Positions 1 to 7,154 of a stretch of DNA of 12,890 nt are shown piece after piece. Made by a program: the position numbers and the translations under genes. The stretch is from Spartobacteria bacterium UBA6821 (GTDB lineage: Bacteria > Verrucomicrobiota > Verrucomicrobiia > Chthoniobacterales > UBA6821), in assembly GCA_002452515.1 (NCBI GenBank), contig DKEN01000055.1:50583-63472 (forward strand). The letters are read 5' to 3'. The notes below the pieces were generated by a model. It saw nothing but the letters and a program-made list of their open reading frames with translations, was not told where the DNA came from and made no database searches. Positions within the stretch are counted from its first letter, which is position 1, and every line of letters begins with the position of its first letter.

Positions 1-440
1 GTTCCATGTTCTTTGATGGCTTCCCCATCCATTCGAGCACATCGTCAATGTTTAAGGCTCGATCCGCTCTGAGCATATGGCATTCCCGGGTGTACTCATC
101 CAAGATAGTCAGCATTCGCATGGCTTTTCCGCGAGTAGTTCCATAACAAATAAAGTCCCAAGTCTAGATATGGCCCTTGTACTCAGCCTTCACCGGCAGT
201 CCCGTGGAGTAACTTCTACGAAAGAGCTTCCTTTTCTTCGGTGGAACCCGAAGGGCAAGACTTCTCCTCAGGCTCTGGATCTGCCTCTTGCTCCCTTGCC
301 ATCCCTCCCGACGAAGCCGCGCCGCGATACGGCTATAGTCAGTCGTACCTCGGCTACTCTTCGCTGAGTTCTTTCAACCGCTTGACCTCGTTCACATCCA
401 TATGCCCAAACTGCTTCTACCTCCGGTAAAAGCTTACCGG
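1..440 (-). pseudogene. IS3-family transposase remnant (orfA and orfB fragments joined by a deletion, multiply disrupted)
   Basis: Translating the minus strand gives two recognisable pieces of an IS3-family element. At about 437-354 lies the middle of OrfA: an SFYRR segment, a stop (TAG) where a Trp is usual, then KQFGHMDVNEVKRLKELSEE and another stop. OrfB-type sequence follows at once. PRY is read in the OrfA frame, then in a shifted frame come DYSRIAARLRREGW, the basic stretch VPPKKRKLFRR, an in-frame stop at HI*TWDFI, and the start of the rve integrase core (TWDFI, then MLTILDEYTREC), running off the left edge. The TWDFI Asp should be the first D of the DDE triad; the other two acidic residues lie outside the window. 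The rest of OrfA and the N-terminal part of OrfB are missing, so an internal deletion joined the pieces. At least three stops or frame changes make it non-functional. No terminal repeat is visible here. Confidence 0.85.
423..440. repeat. perfect 7-bp inverted repeat with 4-nt loop
   Basis: CCGGTAA and TTACCGG are separated by AAGC, giving a short perfect hairpin 20 nt beyond the stop codon of the last operon gene. It also encodes the VSFYR part of the decayed OrfA. No T-run follows on either strand, so it is not a convincing intrinsic terminator. A role in mRNA 3' end stability is possible but unproven. Confidence 0.35.
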
Positions 441-459
441 AAGGGAGATAGGTTGTGCA

Positions 460-2007
460 TTATGGCTCAAAATATTTTATCAATGGGCGCCTTGGCAAAG
501 CAGGAGGCGTACGCTCATCAATGTTTGAACCAAGCCGTGCACAAATCAGATAGCCTTGGCATTCTGAACCAGAAGTTATAGGAAAATAATTCTTTGCCAC
601 CCAGTTGATGATTGGATCGCGGATGTTAGGACCAATCATTCCAATTTGCGGCCTTGGAAACACCACGACATCAGGAGGACTTTTAAAAACATCATTAAAA
701 AAAATTGGATACACCTTGTCTTGAACTTTGCTAACAATAAAAGCAAAATAAGCATTAAATCGCGTTCTCGGCCATATGTTCGTATAAACATAAAGTCCAG
801 TATCTTGTCCCCACACAAAGAACCACTCGTCTTTCTTCATCAGAGAAGACAAGTAGGGGGCGACTATCTCGGTATCATAATACCAAGACCCATTATATTT
901 TCTTTCGCTGATCTGTCTTGAAGATAATATCAAATAATTCTTGAGGTTTAAACAACTTACTCCTGCAACAAATGCCACGATCAGCGAGACCATGGCAAAC
1001 GCAACTCTCCGATTGCTGATCTCTTCGGCAACGGCAAGCATCATTGCCATGGATATGAATACGGGCCATTCCATGAGTTGATAGTAATGCGGCCACCACA
1101 TTCCAGGAATCGCCAGCATCAGATAACATCCAAGGGAAAAGAGAATGTTAGCAGCTGTGGATAATTTCTGTTTTTCGAAAAAATTCCCGCCTCCAATAAT
1201 GGCCGCTATAGACCCTAGAAAACTCAAAAGCAAAAACGATAAGTTACCAGGCGATAACGCCTTTAGGAGTGTACCAAGATAATCCGGGTTATATGTTGCA
1301 TTGGCGGCAACCAAGCAAAGCCAAAGGTCATAAAAATGCCCCTTTAAGGCATAATAGGCAGCAAGAGACAACCATCCTGCTAAGATAAGTACGATTGATA
1401 AAAAGATTGGACTCCACTGAAAGCCTGCTTTTCTTTTGTTATCCCATCCATTGAGAGAGTAAGCTAGTCCCAGCATTAGGACAGGAATCACCGCATGCTG
1501 TTTGATCATAGTTGCCGAAACCGCAAGAAGACCAAAAGCGACGGCATCGATTTTTCGAACCGACCCTTTTTTCGTTGCAAGTAAAAACAACGCACCAAAT
1601 ATGGCGTTAAGAAGCAGTTCACAGTTCGGTTGATTGGCCTCAAGGTCAATGTTAGAAATCAATCCGAAAACAACAAAAAAAAGCAGCCCGCCTTGCATTA
1701 TCTTCGATCTCACAAAGCGCGCGGCCAGTATGTAGGCCTCAATGATGAAAATCGATGAAAAAATCAGGTTAACACCAGCCACCTCTCCTTTACCATATCC
1801 AAATAATGTTTCGGAAAGACCAAAGATCATATGGAGAAGCGGAGGTTTTTGATCCCACAAGTCCGTATAAAGAAGCTTGCCAATATGGAATGTATGCCCC
1901 CCCATGCAGTACATCATGAGATCTGTTTCGATGGGTTCATCCCATTTCCAAAGTTTCATCAGCAGGTTTGCAAGCAACGCACTTCCAATAAGCACTAGGA
2001 TCGGCAT
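460..2007 (-). CDS. PMT/ArnT-like (GT39-type) polytopic membrane glycosyltransferase, distal copy
   Basis: This is a polytopic inner-membrane protein resembling the PMT_2 group, which moves sugars from polyprenyl-phosphate carriers onto extracytoplasmic acceptors. An N-terminal hydrophobic helix is followed by a loop with acidic residues (WDEPIETDLMMY), then the family-typical DLWDQKPPLLH element, many further hydrophobic segments, and a soluble C-terminal part. The reading frame extends upstream to an ATG at 2049. I prefer the ATG at 2005-2007 because AAGGGA (minus strand, 2017-2022) sits 9 nt before it and the protein then starts directly with the membrane helix. It is about 515 aa (529 from the upstream ATG). 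It is last in the operon, after a second PMT-like gene. Its composition is AT-rich: by hand count about 34% G+C over 661-780. Acceptor and donor are unknown; GT39-like is an inference from motifs and topology. Confidence 0.8.
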   Translation of the reverse strand: MPILVLIGSALLANLLMKLWKWDEPIETDLMMYCMGGHTFHIGKLLYTDLWDQKPPLLHMIFGLSETLFGYGKGEVAGVNLIFSSIFIIEAYILAARFVRSKIMQGGLLFFVVFGLISNIDLEANQPNCELLLNAIFGALFLLATKKGSVRKIDAVAFGLLAVSATMIKQHAVIPVLMLGLAYSLNGWDNKRKAGFQWSPIFLSIVLILAGWLSLAAYYALKGHFYDLWLCLVAANATYNPDYLGTLLKALSPGNLSFLLLSFLGSIAAIIGGGNFFEKQKLSTAANILFSLGCYLMLAIPGMWWPHYYQLMEWPVFISMAMMLAVAEEISNRRVAFAMVSLIVAFVAGVSCLNLKNYLILSSRQISERKYNGSWYYDTEIVAPYLSSLMKKDEWFFVWGQDTGLYVYTNIWPRTRFNAYFAFIVSKVQDKVYPIFFNDVFKSPPDVVVFPRPQIGMIGPNIRDPIINWVAKNYFPITSGSECQGYLICARLGSNIDERTPPALPRRPLIKYFEP

Positions 2008-2016
2008 TTTGACGCG

Positions 2017-2022
2017 TCCCTT
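2017..2022 (-). promoter_or_regulatory. probable ribosome binding site of the distal PMT-like gene
   Basis: AAGGGA on the minus strand lies 9 nt before the ATG at 2007. No comparable motif precedes the upstream ATG at 2049, so this site decides the preferred start. Confidence 0.45.
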
Positions 2023-2073
2023 GAAATATTTATGCAGGTTCAATACCATATAATGATTGGAAACTGTGTTATT

Positions 2074-3705
2074 CTAGTTCTGTTTTTTAAAGCAATAGAT
2101 GCTCTCTGTTTCAGGATCGTAACCCAAAACCGGACGGAACGTTCTCCAAAAAAGCTCAGGGCGGTAGAGATCCTTCCAGAAGGTATTGATTATGTATATC
2201 TCCTTGTAATCAATACCCTTCATCTTCCACTGTTGGAACATATCACGCATCTGAATTACTATGGGTCCAAAGACGATAATATATTCGGGCAACTCTTTTC
2301 CCTTGAAGTGAATATTGGGTAGATCCCTAAACTGCGGGTCTTTCTTCTGATCTAAATTTAGTTGCCATGCATAAACCACATCTGGAGCGTGGAACATAAG
2401 GGGGTATGTCATGTAATCGGGGAGAACCCAAACGGTAGATCCTTTTGGGATGTTTCCTCGGATCCATTCTGCTGTAGGCGAATAAGGTTCAGGAGGGGGA
2501 GAAATGAGCTCACCAAGAAACTCTAGAGGTACCGAACGTAATCCCTGCTGCCCGATAAATGTTCCTGATGCTAGATTCGTACAGAACACTGGAAAAGCCA
2601 AGGCCAGACATAGATAGGCTCTATTCCCAAACAGCTTTAGATAAGTTGCAACCGCTAAGACGATTCCAAGCGGGATGAGCGGCGCAAGATAGCGAATGTC
2701 CGCCAGTGATGCCTGCTTTACCAACTGGGGGGAAACAATGCTTATCACTATGGTATAAACCACAAGTGCCAACAGCCCCCTTGTCAGCCAGATATCCCTG
2801 CGTATAAAAATTAGGAGTAGAGAGGCAAGCACCAAGCCGCCTATTAAAAAACCTGCCTCGTTCATATCCCTGAAGTTCCACCAGAGTAAGGTAATCCTAT
2901 CGAGGAGTCCGTTGGATTGGGTATAAGCACCGAATTGCGTAGTAAATGGATTCCAAACCGAGGCGATCGCTACGCAGGGCAGTCCAGCGATCATCCCTGC
3001 TAGAGCGATCTCCTTCCATTGCACAGAAAATTCACGCCTCTTCCAGAGTAGATAATCGACTGCCAAACAAGCAAAAAGCGCCGCACACCCCATGTAATTT
3101 GCCGCAAACAGTGGGACGCTCAATATAGCCATACCTAGGAGCCCCTTGTTCTCACGTCTCCATCTGATGTAACAGACTGCTATCAGGACACTCAGAAGAA
3201 TAGAGGGGGCATAGTACCGACACTGCCGCAGGAACAAGATAAGAGAAGTATTCCCTAAAATTCCAATCGACAAAACAAACGTTTCACGCGCCGTTAAATT
3301 GCTTTTTCCCATCATGAAAGCGGCCAATGTCATGAGAGCCATCCCCATCAAGGCAAAAGGAATTCTTGCCGCCCAAGCCGTTTTCCCGAACAAAGCAAAT
3401 GAGACAGCGGTAATATAGGAACTGAGGGGCGGCGTAGAGCGGTCGGATAAATTTTTTAGAACCAATCCGTTACGATATGCTACAATATTACGGCCATGCA
3501 CTGCCGTTGTGTCCCCGGTTTCCAAGATGCCTTCGGCCGCCAGAGAAACCATGGTTTCATCATCCCATAACGCATACCGTCCCAAATTGGAAAAGAGGAA
3601 TATCGCAGAAAGGAGCAAAAATACTGATAATAGAGCTTTCTTGCCCGTGATTTTCTGGAAGGGACTCGTGATTTGCACAAAATATAAAATTTGAAAACGA
3701 AGCAA
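2074..3705 (-). CDS. PMT/ArnT-like (GT39-type) polytopic membrane glycosyltransferase, proximal copy
   Basis: At 543 aa, this is a polytopic membrane protein of the PMT/ArnT type. A first hydrophobic helix (about residues 24-40) leads to an acidic LWDDET motif (D48, D49, E50), matching the catalytic acidic pair on the first periplasmic loop of this superfamily. STPPLSSY (90-97) corresponds to the PPL element, and AARIPFALMG (112-121) is also family-like. Many hydrophobic helices and a soluble C-terminal region follow. It is clearly different in sequence from the next gene, so this is not a recent tandem duplication. The start is a TTG at 3705 without a visible Shine-Dalgarno; a GTG at 3678 is the main alternative, and no ATG occurs before the catalytic loop. 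It lies 35 nt after the GT2 gene and 24-66 nt before the next gene. It probably transfers a lipid-linked sugar, but donor and acceptor cannot be read from sequence. Confidence 0.8.
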   Translation of the reverse strand: MLRFQILYFVQITSPFQKITGKKALLSVFLLLSAIFLFSNLGRYALWDDETMVSLAAEGILETGDTTAVHGRNIVAYRNGLVLKNLSDRSTPPLSSYITAVSFALFGKTAWAARIPFALMGMALMTLAAFMMGKSNLTARETFVLSIGILGNTSLILFLRQCRYYAPSILLSVLIAVCYIRWRRENKGLLGMAILSVPLFAANYMGCAALFACLAVDYLLWKRREFSVQWKEIALAGMIAGLPCVAIASVWNPFTTQFGAYTQSNGLLDRITLLWWNFRDMNEAGFLIGGLVLASLLLIFIRRDIWLTRGLLALVVYTIVISIVSPQLVKQASLADIRYLAPLIPLGIVLAVATYLKLFGNRAYLCLALAFPVFCTNLASGTFIGQQGLRSVPLEFLGELISPPPEPYSPTAEWIRGNIPKGSTVWVLPDYMTYPLMFHAPDVVYAWQLNLDQKKDPQFRDLPNIHFKGKELPEYIIVFGPIVIQMRDMFQQWKMKGIDYKEIYIINTFWKDLYRPELFWRTFRPVLGYDPETESIYCFKKQN

Positions 3706-3740
3706 CAGGTTTTAACGAGAACATCTCAATTGCCCGTTTT

Positions 3741-4496
3741 CTATGCGGATCGACCGCCGCCGGTGTTCTTGATCATTTGCTTGAGTGGAAGACGTTTTCC
3801 AGGAGGGTATTTCATGGCGGAAGCAAATGTTTTGAAGGCGTAATCGAAGAGCTTCGGAAGCGGCACTGAGGAACTTTCCCCTTCATATTTAGCTGGACAA
3901 GGCACTTCCCCGACCCAGAAGCCGTTTGCAACAGCAAACATCATGATATCGCTGGCAAAGGCGTGAGTATCCGAAAAAGAATCCAAGGGTGCAGCCTCCA
4001 GAAGACGACGCGAGTAGGCACGAAGGCCACTGTGCCACTCGCCAAAAACCGTCCCGAACCAGAGGTTTTGGGCAAACGTCATGATGCGGTTGCAGGTATA
4101 ACGATAGAGGGGCATTCCCCCGGCGAGGGCCTCAGAACGAGAACGGATCCGACTTCCCTGGATCATATCAAAATAACCTCGCGAGATATATTCCACCATG
4201 AGGTCAGTTAGTGACGGATCATATTGAAAATCACCATGAAGCTCCACTGCAACCTCCCCTCCCTCATCAAGAAAGGTCTTCATGAGGCGCTTTAGATTAC
4301 CACCGTAGTTGAAGTTCTCTTCGTGACGGATGGTTCTTATCCCAAGACGCTGCGCAATCTCATTGGTGCGGTCCTGACTGCAATTATCCCCAACTACCAC
4401 GAAGGTTTTCAGAGAATCGGGTACGGCGTTGTAGGTCTTCTCCAGCGTCCTCTCGACGTTGTAAGCTAACACCATGACCATGGTCTTATTGTTCAT
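3741..4496 (-). CDS. family 2 glycosyltransferase, DPM1-like (candidate polyprenyl-phosphate sugar synthase)
   Basis: This is a 251-aa GT-A fold glycosyltransferase. The N-terminal strand (TMVMVLAYN) leads to VVVGDNCSQDRT (residues 33-44, the DNxSxDxT nucleotide-binding motif). ELHGDFQYDP follows (85-94; D89 and D93 as the DxD-like metal and donor site), then SGLRAYSR (156-163), typical of dolichol-phosphate-mannose synthase relatives. No transmembrane segment is evident, unlike ArnC. The ATG overlaps the stop of the upstream SDR gene by 4 nt (ATGA), so translation is probably coupled. Two PMT-like membrane enzymes follow, which usually need a polyprenyl-phosphate sugar, so loading a carrier lipid is the likeliest job. 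Direct transfer of the operon's deoxysugar to a growing glycan is the alternative. The donor, presumably the CDP-sugar made by the operon, is inferred. Confidence 0.85.
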   Translation of the reverse strand: MNNKTMVMVLAYNVERTLEKTYNAVPDSLKTFVVVGDNCSQDRTNEIAQRLGIRTIRHEENFNYGGNLKRLMKTFLDEGGEVAVELHGDFQYDPSLTDLMVEYISRGYFDMIQGSRIRSRSEALAGGMPLYRYTCNRIMTFAQNLWFGTVFGEWHSGLRAYSRRLLEAAPLDSFSDTHAFASDIMMFAVANGFWVGEVPCPAKYEGESSSVPLPKLFDYAFKTFASAMKYPPGKRLPLKQMIKNTGGGRSA

Positions 4497-5347
4497 TGAT
4501 TCGTTGATTTGGGGGATAGTGAAGGATATGTTTGCAGCCCGCTTTCTATATGATCGTAACGAGGTGTCCAGCCCATAGCCTTCAACTTACCGATTTCGGC
4601 GACAACAGCCTCCCCCGTTCCTTGAGCCATGGTTTCTGACTTATCGTCAAACGGAATGTTCATCAAACGGGCAATCGTTGACTCAAGAGTTCCAAGTCGC
4701 ACACCATTTCCGGTGCCGATGTTCACCGTTCCGTGAACCTTCCTCTCAGCCATCAGAAGTAGTGCGGAGGCCACATCCTCAACATGGATGTAGTCGCGCA
4801 CAGCGTTCGGGTTCTCAATCATAAGCGGTTGATTCTCTTCAAACCCACGGATCAGTGAACTGACAAGACGTTGTGAATGCTCAGCTGGGCCATAAGGGTA
4901 GAACACTCTAGCCCAGGCAAGAGTGAACCCTTGCACCACAGCGATACCCAGCAAATCATCATGAAATGATTTCTTGGCCAATCCATAGGGTGAAGAGGGT
5001 CTTATAGGGCTATTTTCCTCATTCAGAAGGTGGAAAGAGGGCGTATATTCCGCACACGTACCCAAAGAAATTAGATGTTTCATTCCTAGCCGAGCTAACC
5101 CCACCGCCAGATTACATCCCCAGGCCCGATGTGATTCGTTGAGAGGAGATGTGACATAGATTCCCGGCGTGGCAATCCATGCCGTGTGAATACAGATCTC
5201 TGGGCGAAATTCCTCCAGGGCCGACCAGGGCGGATTTTCCACCCTGAACGGTTTTTCCAATCCCATCACATCGTGACCTTGAATCTGCGCCTGACGGGCT
5301 GTTTCCTTACCGATAAATCCCTGAGGGCCGGTGATAAAAATTCTCAT
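4493..5347 (-). CDS. NAD(P)-dependent epimerase/dehydratase (SDR), likely nucleotide-sugar 4-ketoreductase
   Basis: This is a 284-aa extended short-chain dehydrogenase. The Rossmann motif is at the N-terminus (GPQGFIG, residues 7-13). Ser/Thr candidates lie in LGTCAEY (95-101), the YxxxK catalytic pair is Y121/K125 in YGLAKK, and RDYIHVEDVA (184-193) is typical of sugar-nucleotide SDRs. The ATG overlaps the stop of the RmlC-like gene by 4 nt, and its own stop overlaps the next ATG by 4 nt, so it is embedded in a coupled run. Since rfbG already supplies the 4,6-dehydratase, this SDR most likely reduces the 4-keto group after C-methylation and epimerisation, as TylCIV/EryBIV-type reductases do in mycarose pathways. 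C-4 stereochemistry and NADH versus NADPH use cannot be predicted. An epimerase role is the alternative. Confidence 0.85.
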   Translation of the reverse strand: MRIFITGPQGFIGKETARQAQIQGHDVMGLEKPFRVENPPWSALEEFRPEICIHTAWIATPGIYVTSPLNESHRAWGCNLAVGLARLGMKHLISLGTCAEYTPSFHLLNEENSPIRPSSPYGLAKKSFHDDLLGIAVVQGFTLAWARVFYPYGPAEHSQRLVSSLIRGFEENQPLMIENPNAVRDYIHVEDVASALLLMAERKVHGTVNIGTGNGVRLGTLESTIARLMNIPFDDKSETMAQGTGEAVVAEIGKLKAMGWTPRYDHIESGLQTYPSLSPKSTNQ

Positions 5348-5880
5348 TCCAAGTCAGCTAAAAACGGCAGAGCTGCATCACGCTCTGAAACGAGAGGGCA
5401 GTTGAGAGGCCAGTCAATCTTCAAGTCAGGATCATTCCATCGCACTCCTCCAGAAAGAGAAGGATCGTACAACTGCGACATTTGATAGGAAACCCTGCAC
5501 TTATCCTCCAAACACTGGAAACCGTGTGCATAGCCAGCCGGCACATAGAGCCCACGATGATTTTCCTCCGAAAGTTCGAATGATTCCCAATGTCCAAAGG
5601 AAGGCGAATCTTTTCTAATATCAACAATCACATCGCATATCGTGCCAGTGACACACTGAATTAGTTTAATTTCAGGTGATGGTTCCTTTTGAAAATGCAA
5701 TCCCCTGAGTGTGCCCTTCGAGGCAGTGAAACTCAAATTGGACTGGGGCCAGAATGTCGTTAACCCGTGTTGGGTGAATGTCGTTGAGCAAAAAGTGCGC
5801 ATGAAATGCCCCCTTGCATCTGAAACTGGCACCAACTCCACCAAAAAAACACCCTCCAATTGCGTTTCAGCTATCTTCAC
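5344..5880 (-). CDS. RmlC-fold dTDP-4-dehydrorhamnose 3,5-epimerase family protein (likely CDP-4-keto-sugar 5-epimerase)
   Basis: This is a 178-aa cupin of the RmlC family, at the usual length. The conserved landmarks are visible: SDARGHFMRTF (20-30), KGTLRGLHFQ (55-64, catalytic base H62), K72, VPAGYAHGFQ (113-122, H119), Y132 and Y138 in the segment before LYDPSLSGG, and RWNDPDLKIDWP near the end, with D168 in SERD. The active site therefore looks intact. The start is a GTG at 5880 that overlaps the stop of the methyltransferase (GTGA), and the stop overlaps the next ATG (ATGA). The neighbours point to a CDP-sugar rather than dTDP-4-keto-6-deoxyglucose as substrate. If C-3 has already been methylated it carries no exchangeable proton, so only C-5 epimerisation would be possible. 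That is inference from pathway order. Confidence 0.88.
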   Translation of the reverse strand: MKIAETQLEGVFLVELVPVSDARGHFMRTFCSTTFTQHGLTTFWPQSNLSFTASKGTLRGLHFQKEPSPEIKLIQCVTGTICDVIVDIRKDSPSFGHWESFELSEENHRGLYVPAGYAHGFQCLEDKCRVSYQMSQLYDPSLSGGVRWNDPDLKIDWPLNCPLVSERDAALPFLADLE

Positions 5881-7154
5881 GACACGACCCTCGGTTGGGG
5901 TATTGGAATAATAAATCTGCCGCCTTCCGTTCGGTAGGTCTCTTGCTGGGATAGGATCTCCTGAGCGAAATTCCAGGTTAGCAGTAGCGCATAGTCAGGC
6001 TTTCTTTCCACCAAAGCCTCGGCAGGAAGTATTGGCAAGTGCATCCCGGGAGAGAGCCTCCCCTGTTTGTATGTACTCCTGTCAGCAATGAACTCGAGCG
6101 TTTCCAAGCCAATGTTGCAGAAATTGAGGAGGGTACTTCCCTTGGCAGAAGCACCATAGGCAGCAATCGTCCCACCCTCACTTTTTATCAGATGAAGCAT
6201 GGAGAGAAGTTTCTCCCTGAGTCTTTCAACGGCATCAGTAAATAAACTGTAGTGTTCTGCCGTTTCTACCCCGGACTCTCTTTCCTCCCTGAGCAATTCC
6301 CTAACAGAATCCTCCACCTCATAATCTCCCTTCCGGGAGGCAAAGATCCGAAGGGACCCACCGTGAATAGGCAACCTCTCGACCCGGAAAATTTCCATCC
6401 CGTGCCTTTGAAAAAGAGGAATCAAAGGAACTAGATTAAAGTAAAAAACGTGCTCATGATAAATAGTATCGAATTCGAGGTTCCTAACCATCTCGAGCCC
6501 CCAAGGAAACTCCAGGATCGCGCGCCCACTGGGTTTCAGCAGCGAGGAAATGGCTGCTACAAAATCATTGGTGTTGGGAGCATGGGCAAATACGTTGTTG
6601 CCAAGGATGAGATCGGCTGATTTGCCCTCCCTAACCAACGCTTCTGCAAGTTCTTTTGTGAAAAACTCCACTCGCGTCTCAATGCCCTTCTGCTCGGCTA
6701 CCTTTGCTATATTTTCAGCAGGTTCGATCCCGAGAGCGGGAATCCCACGCTCCTTGAAATACTGCAGAAGATAGCCATCATTGCTGGCAACCTCAACGAC
6801 GAGATTTTTTTCACCGAGCGCGAACTCGTTGGCATAACGAGACACCGCTAATCTTGCATGCTGCAGCATGGAGTCAGAAAAGGAGGAAAAGTAGAGGTAT
6901 TCCGAGAACAGTTGGGTCGGAGGAACCAGATCCAGCAACTGCATCAGGTGACAATCCAAGCAAACCGCGAGTCGCAGGGGGCACCTAGGCTCCGTCTCAC
7001 CTTCGAGACCTCCCGCAGGAAGAAGATTATTCGCCAATGGTTGCCGTCCAAGGTCGAGTGCCTCCATCCCGTGGCTGGACCCACACGAACGACACTGGAA
7101 GGATCCTGATTTTATTTTAGATTTAGGTTGGTTATGAAATGTTGCCGTAGTCAT
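5877..7154 (-). CDS. sugar C-methyltransferase, TylC3/TcaB9-like (zinc-binding, SAM-dependent)
   Basis: This 425-aa protein has the three-part layout of deoxysugar C-3 methyltransferases. The N-terminal zinc-binding domain has C21/C24 (CRSC) and C65/C68 (CLDC). The SAM domain has motif I VVEVASNDGYLL (119-130), then LGIEPAENIA and GNNVFAHAPN (185-194). The C-terminal Rossmann-like Methyltransf_14 domain has AAYGASAKGSTLLNF (331-345). The tetrad Y232-H233-E234-H235 corresponds to the catalytic Tyr/Glu/His cluster described for TcaB9. Known relatives add a methyl group to C-3 of a 4-keto nucleotide sugar. The ATG at 7154 lies inside the end of rfbG (23-nt overlap) and has no clear Shine-Dalgarno, so coupling to rfbG translation is likely. 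The substrate is inferred to be CDP-4-keto-6-deoxyglucose, the RfbG product. No 2- or 3-deoxygenating enzyme is nearby. Confidence 0.9.
   Translation of the reverse strand: MTTATFHNQPKSKIKSGSFQCRSCGSSHGMEALDLGRQPLANNLLPAGGLEGETEPRCPLRLAVCLDCHLMQLLDLVPPTQLFSEYLYFSSFSDSMLQHARLAVSRYANEFALGEKNLVVEVASNDGYLLQYFKERGIPALGIEPAENIAKVAEQKGIETRVEFFTKELAEALVREGKSADLILGNNVFAHAPNTNDFVAAISSLLKPSGRAILEFPWGLEMVRNLEFDTIYHEHVFYFNLVPLIPLFQRHGMEIFRVERLPIHGGSLRIFASRKGDYEVEDSVRELLREERESGVETAEHYSLFTDAVERLREKLLSMLHLIKSEGGTIAAYGASAKGSTLLNFCNIGLETLEFIADRSTYKQGRLSPGMHLPILPAEALVERKPDYALLLTWNFAQEILSQQETYRTEGGRFIIPIPQPRVVS

Noticed and set aside
77..429. Plus-strand open frames in the first 430 bases
   Set aside because: The minus strand encodes recognisable IS3 transposase fragments over the same bases, and the plus-strand peptides show no family features.
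423..440. Hairpin CCGGTAA/TTACCGG as intrinsic terminator of the sugar operon
   Set aside because: No T-run follows the stem on either strand, the loop-stem is short, and the bases are explained as part of the decayed OrfA coding sequence.
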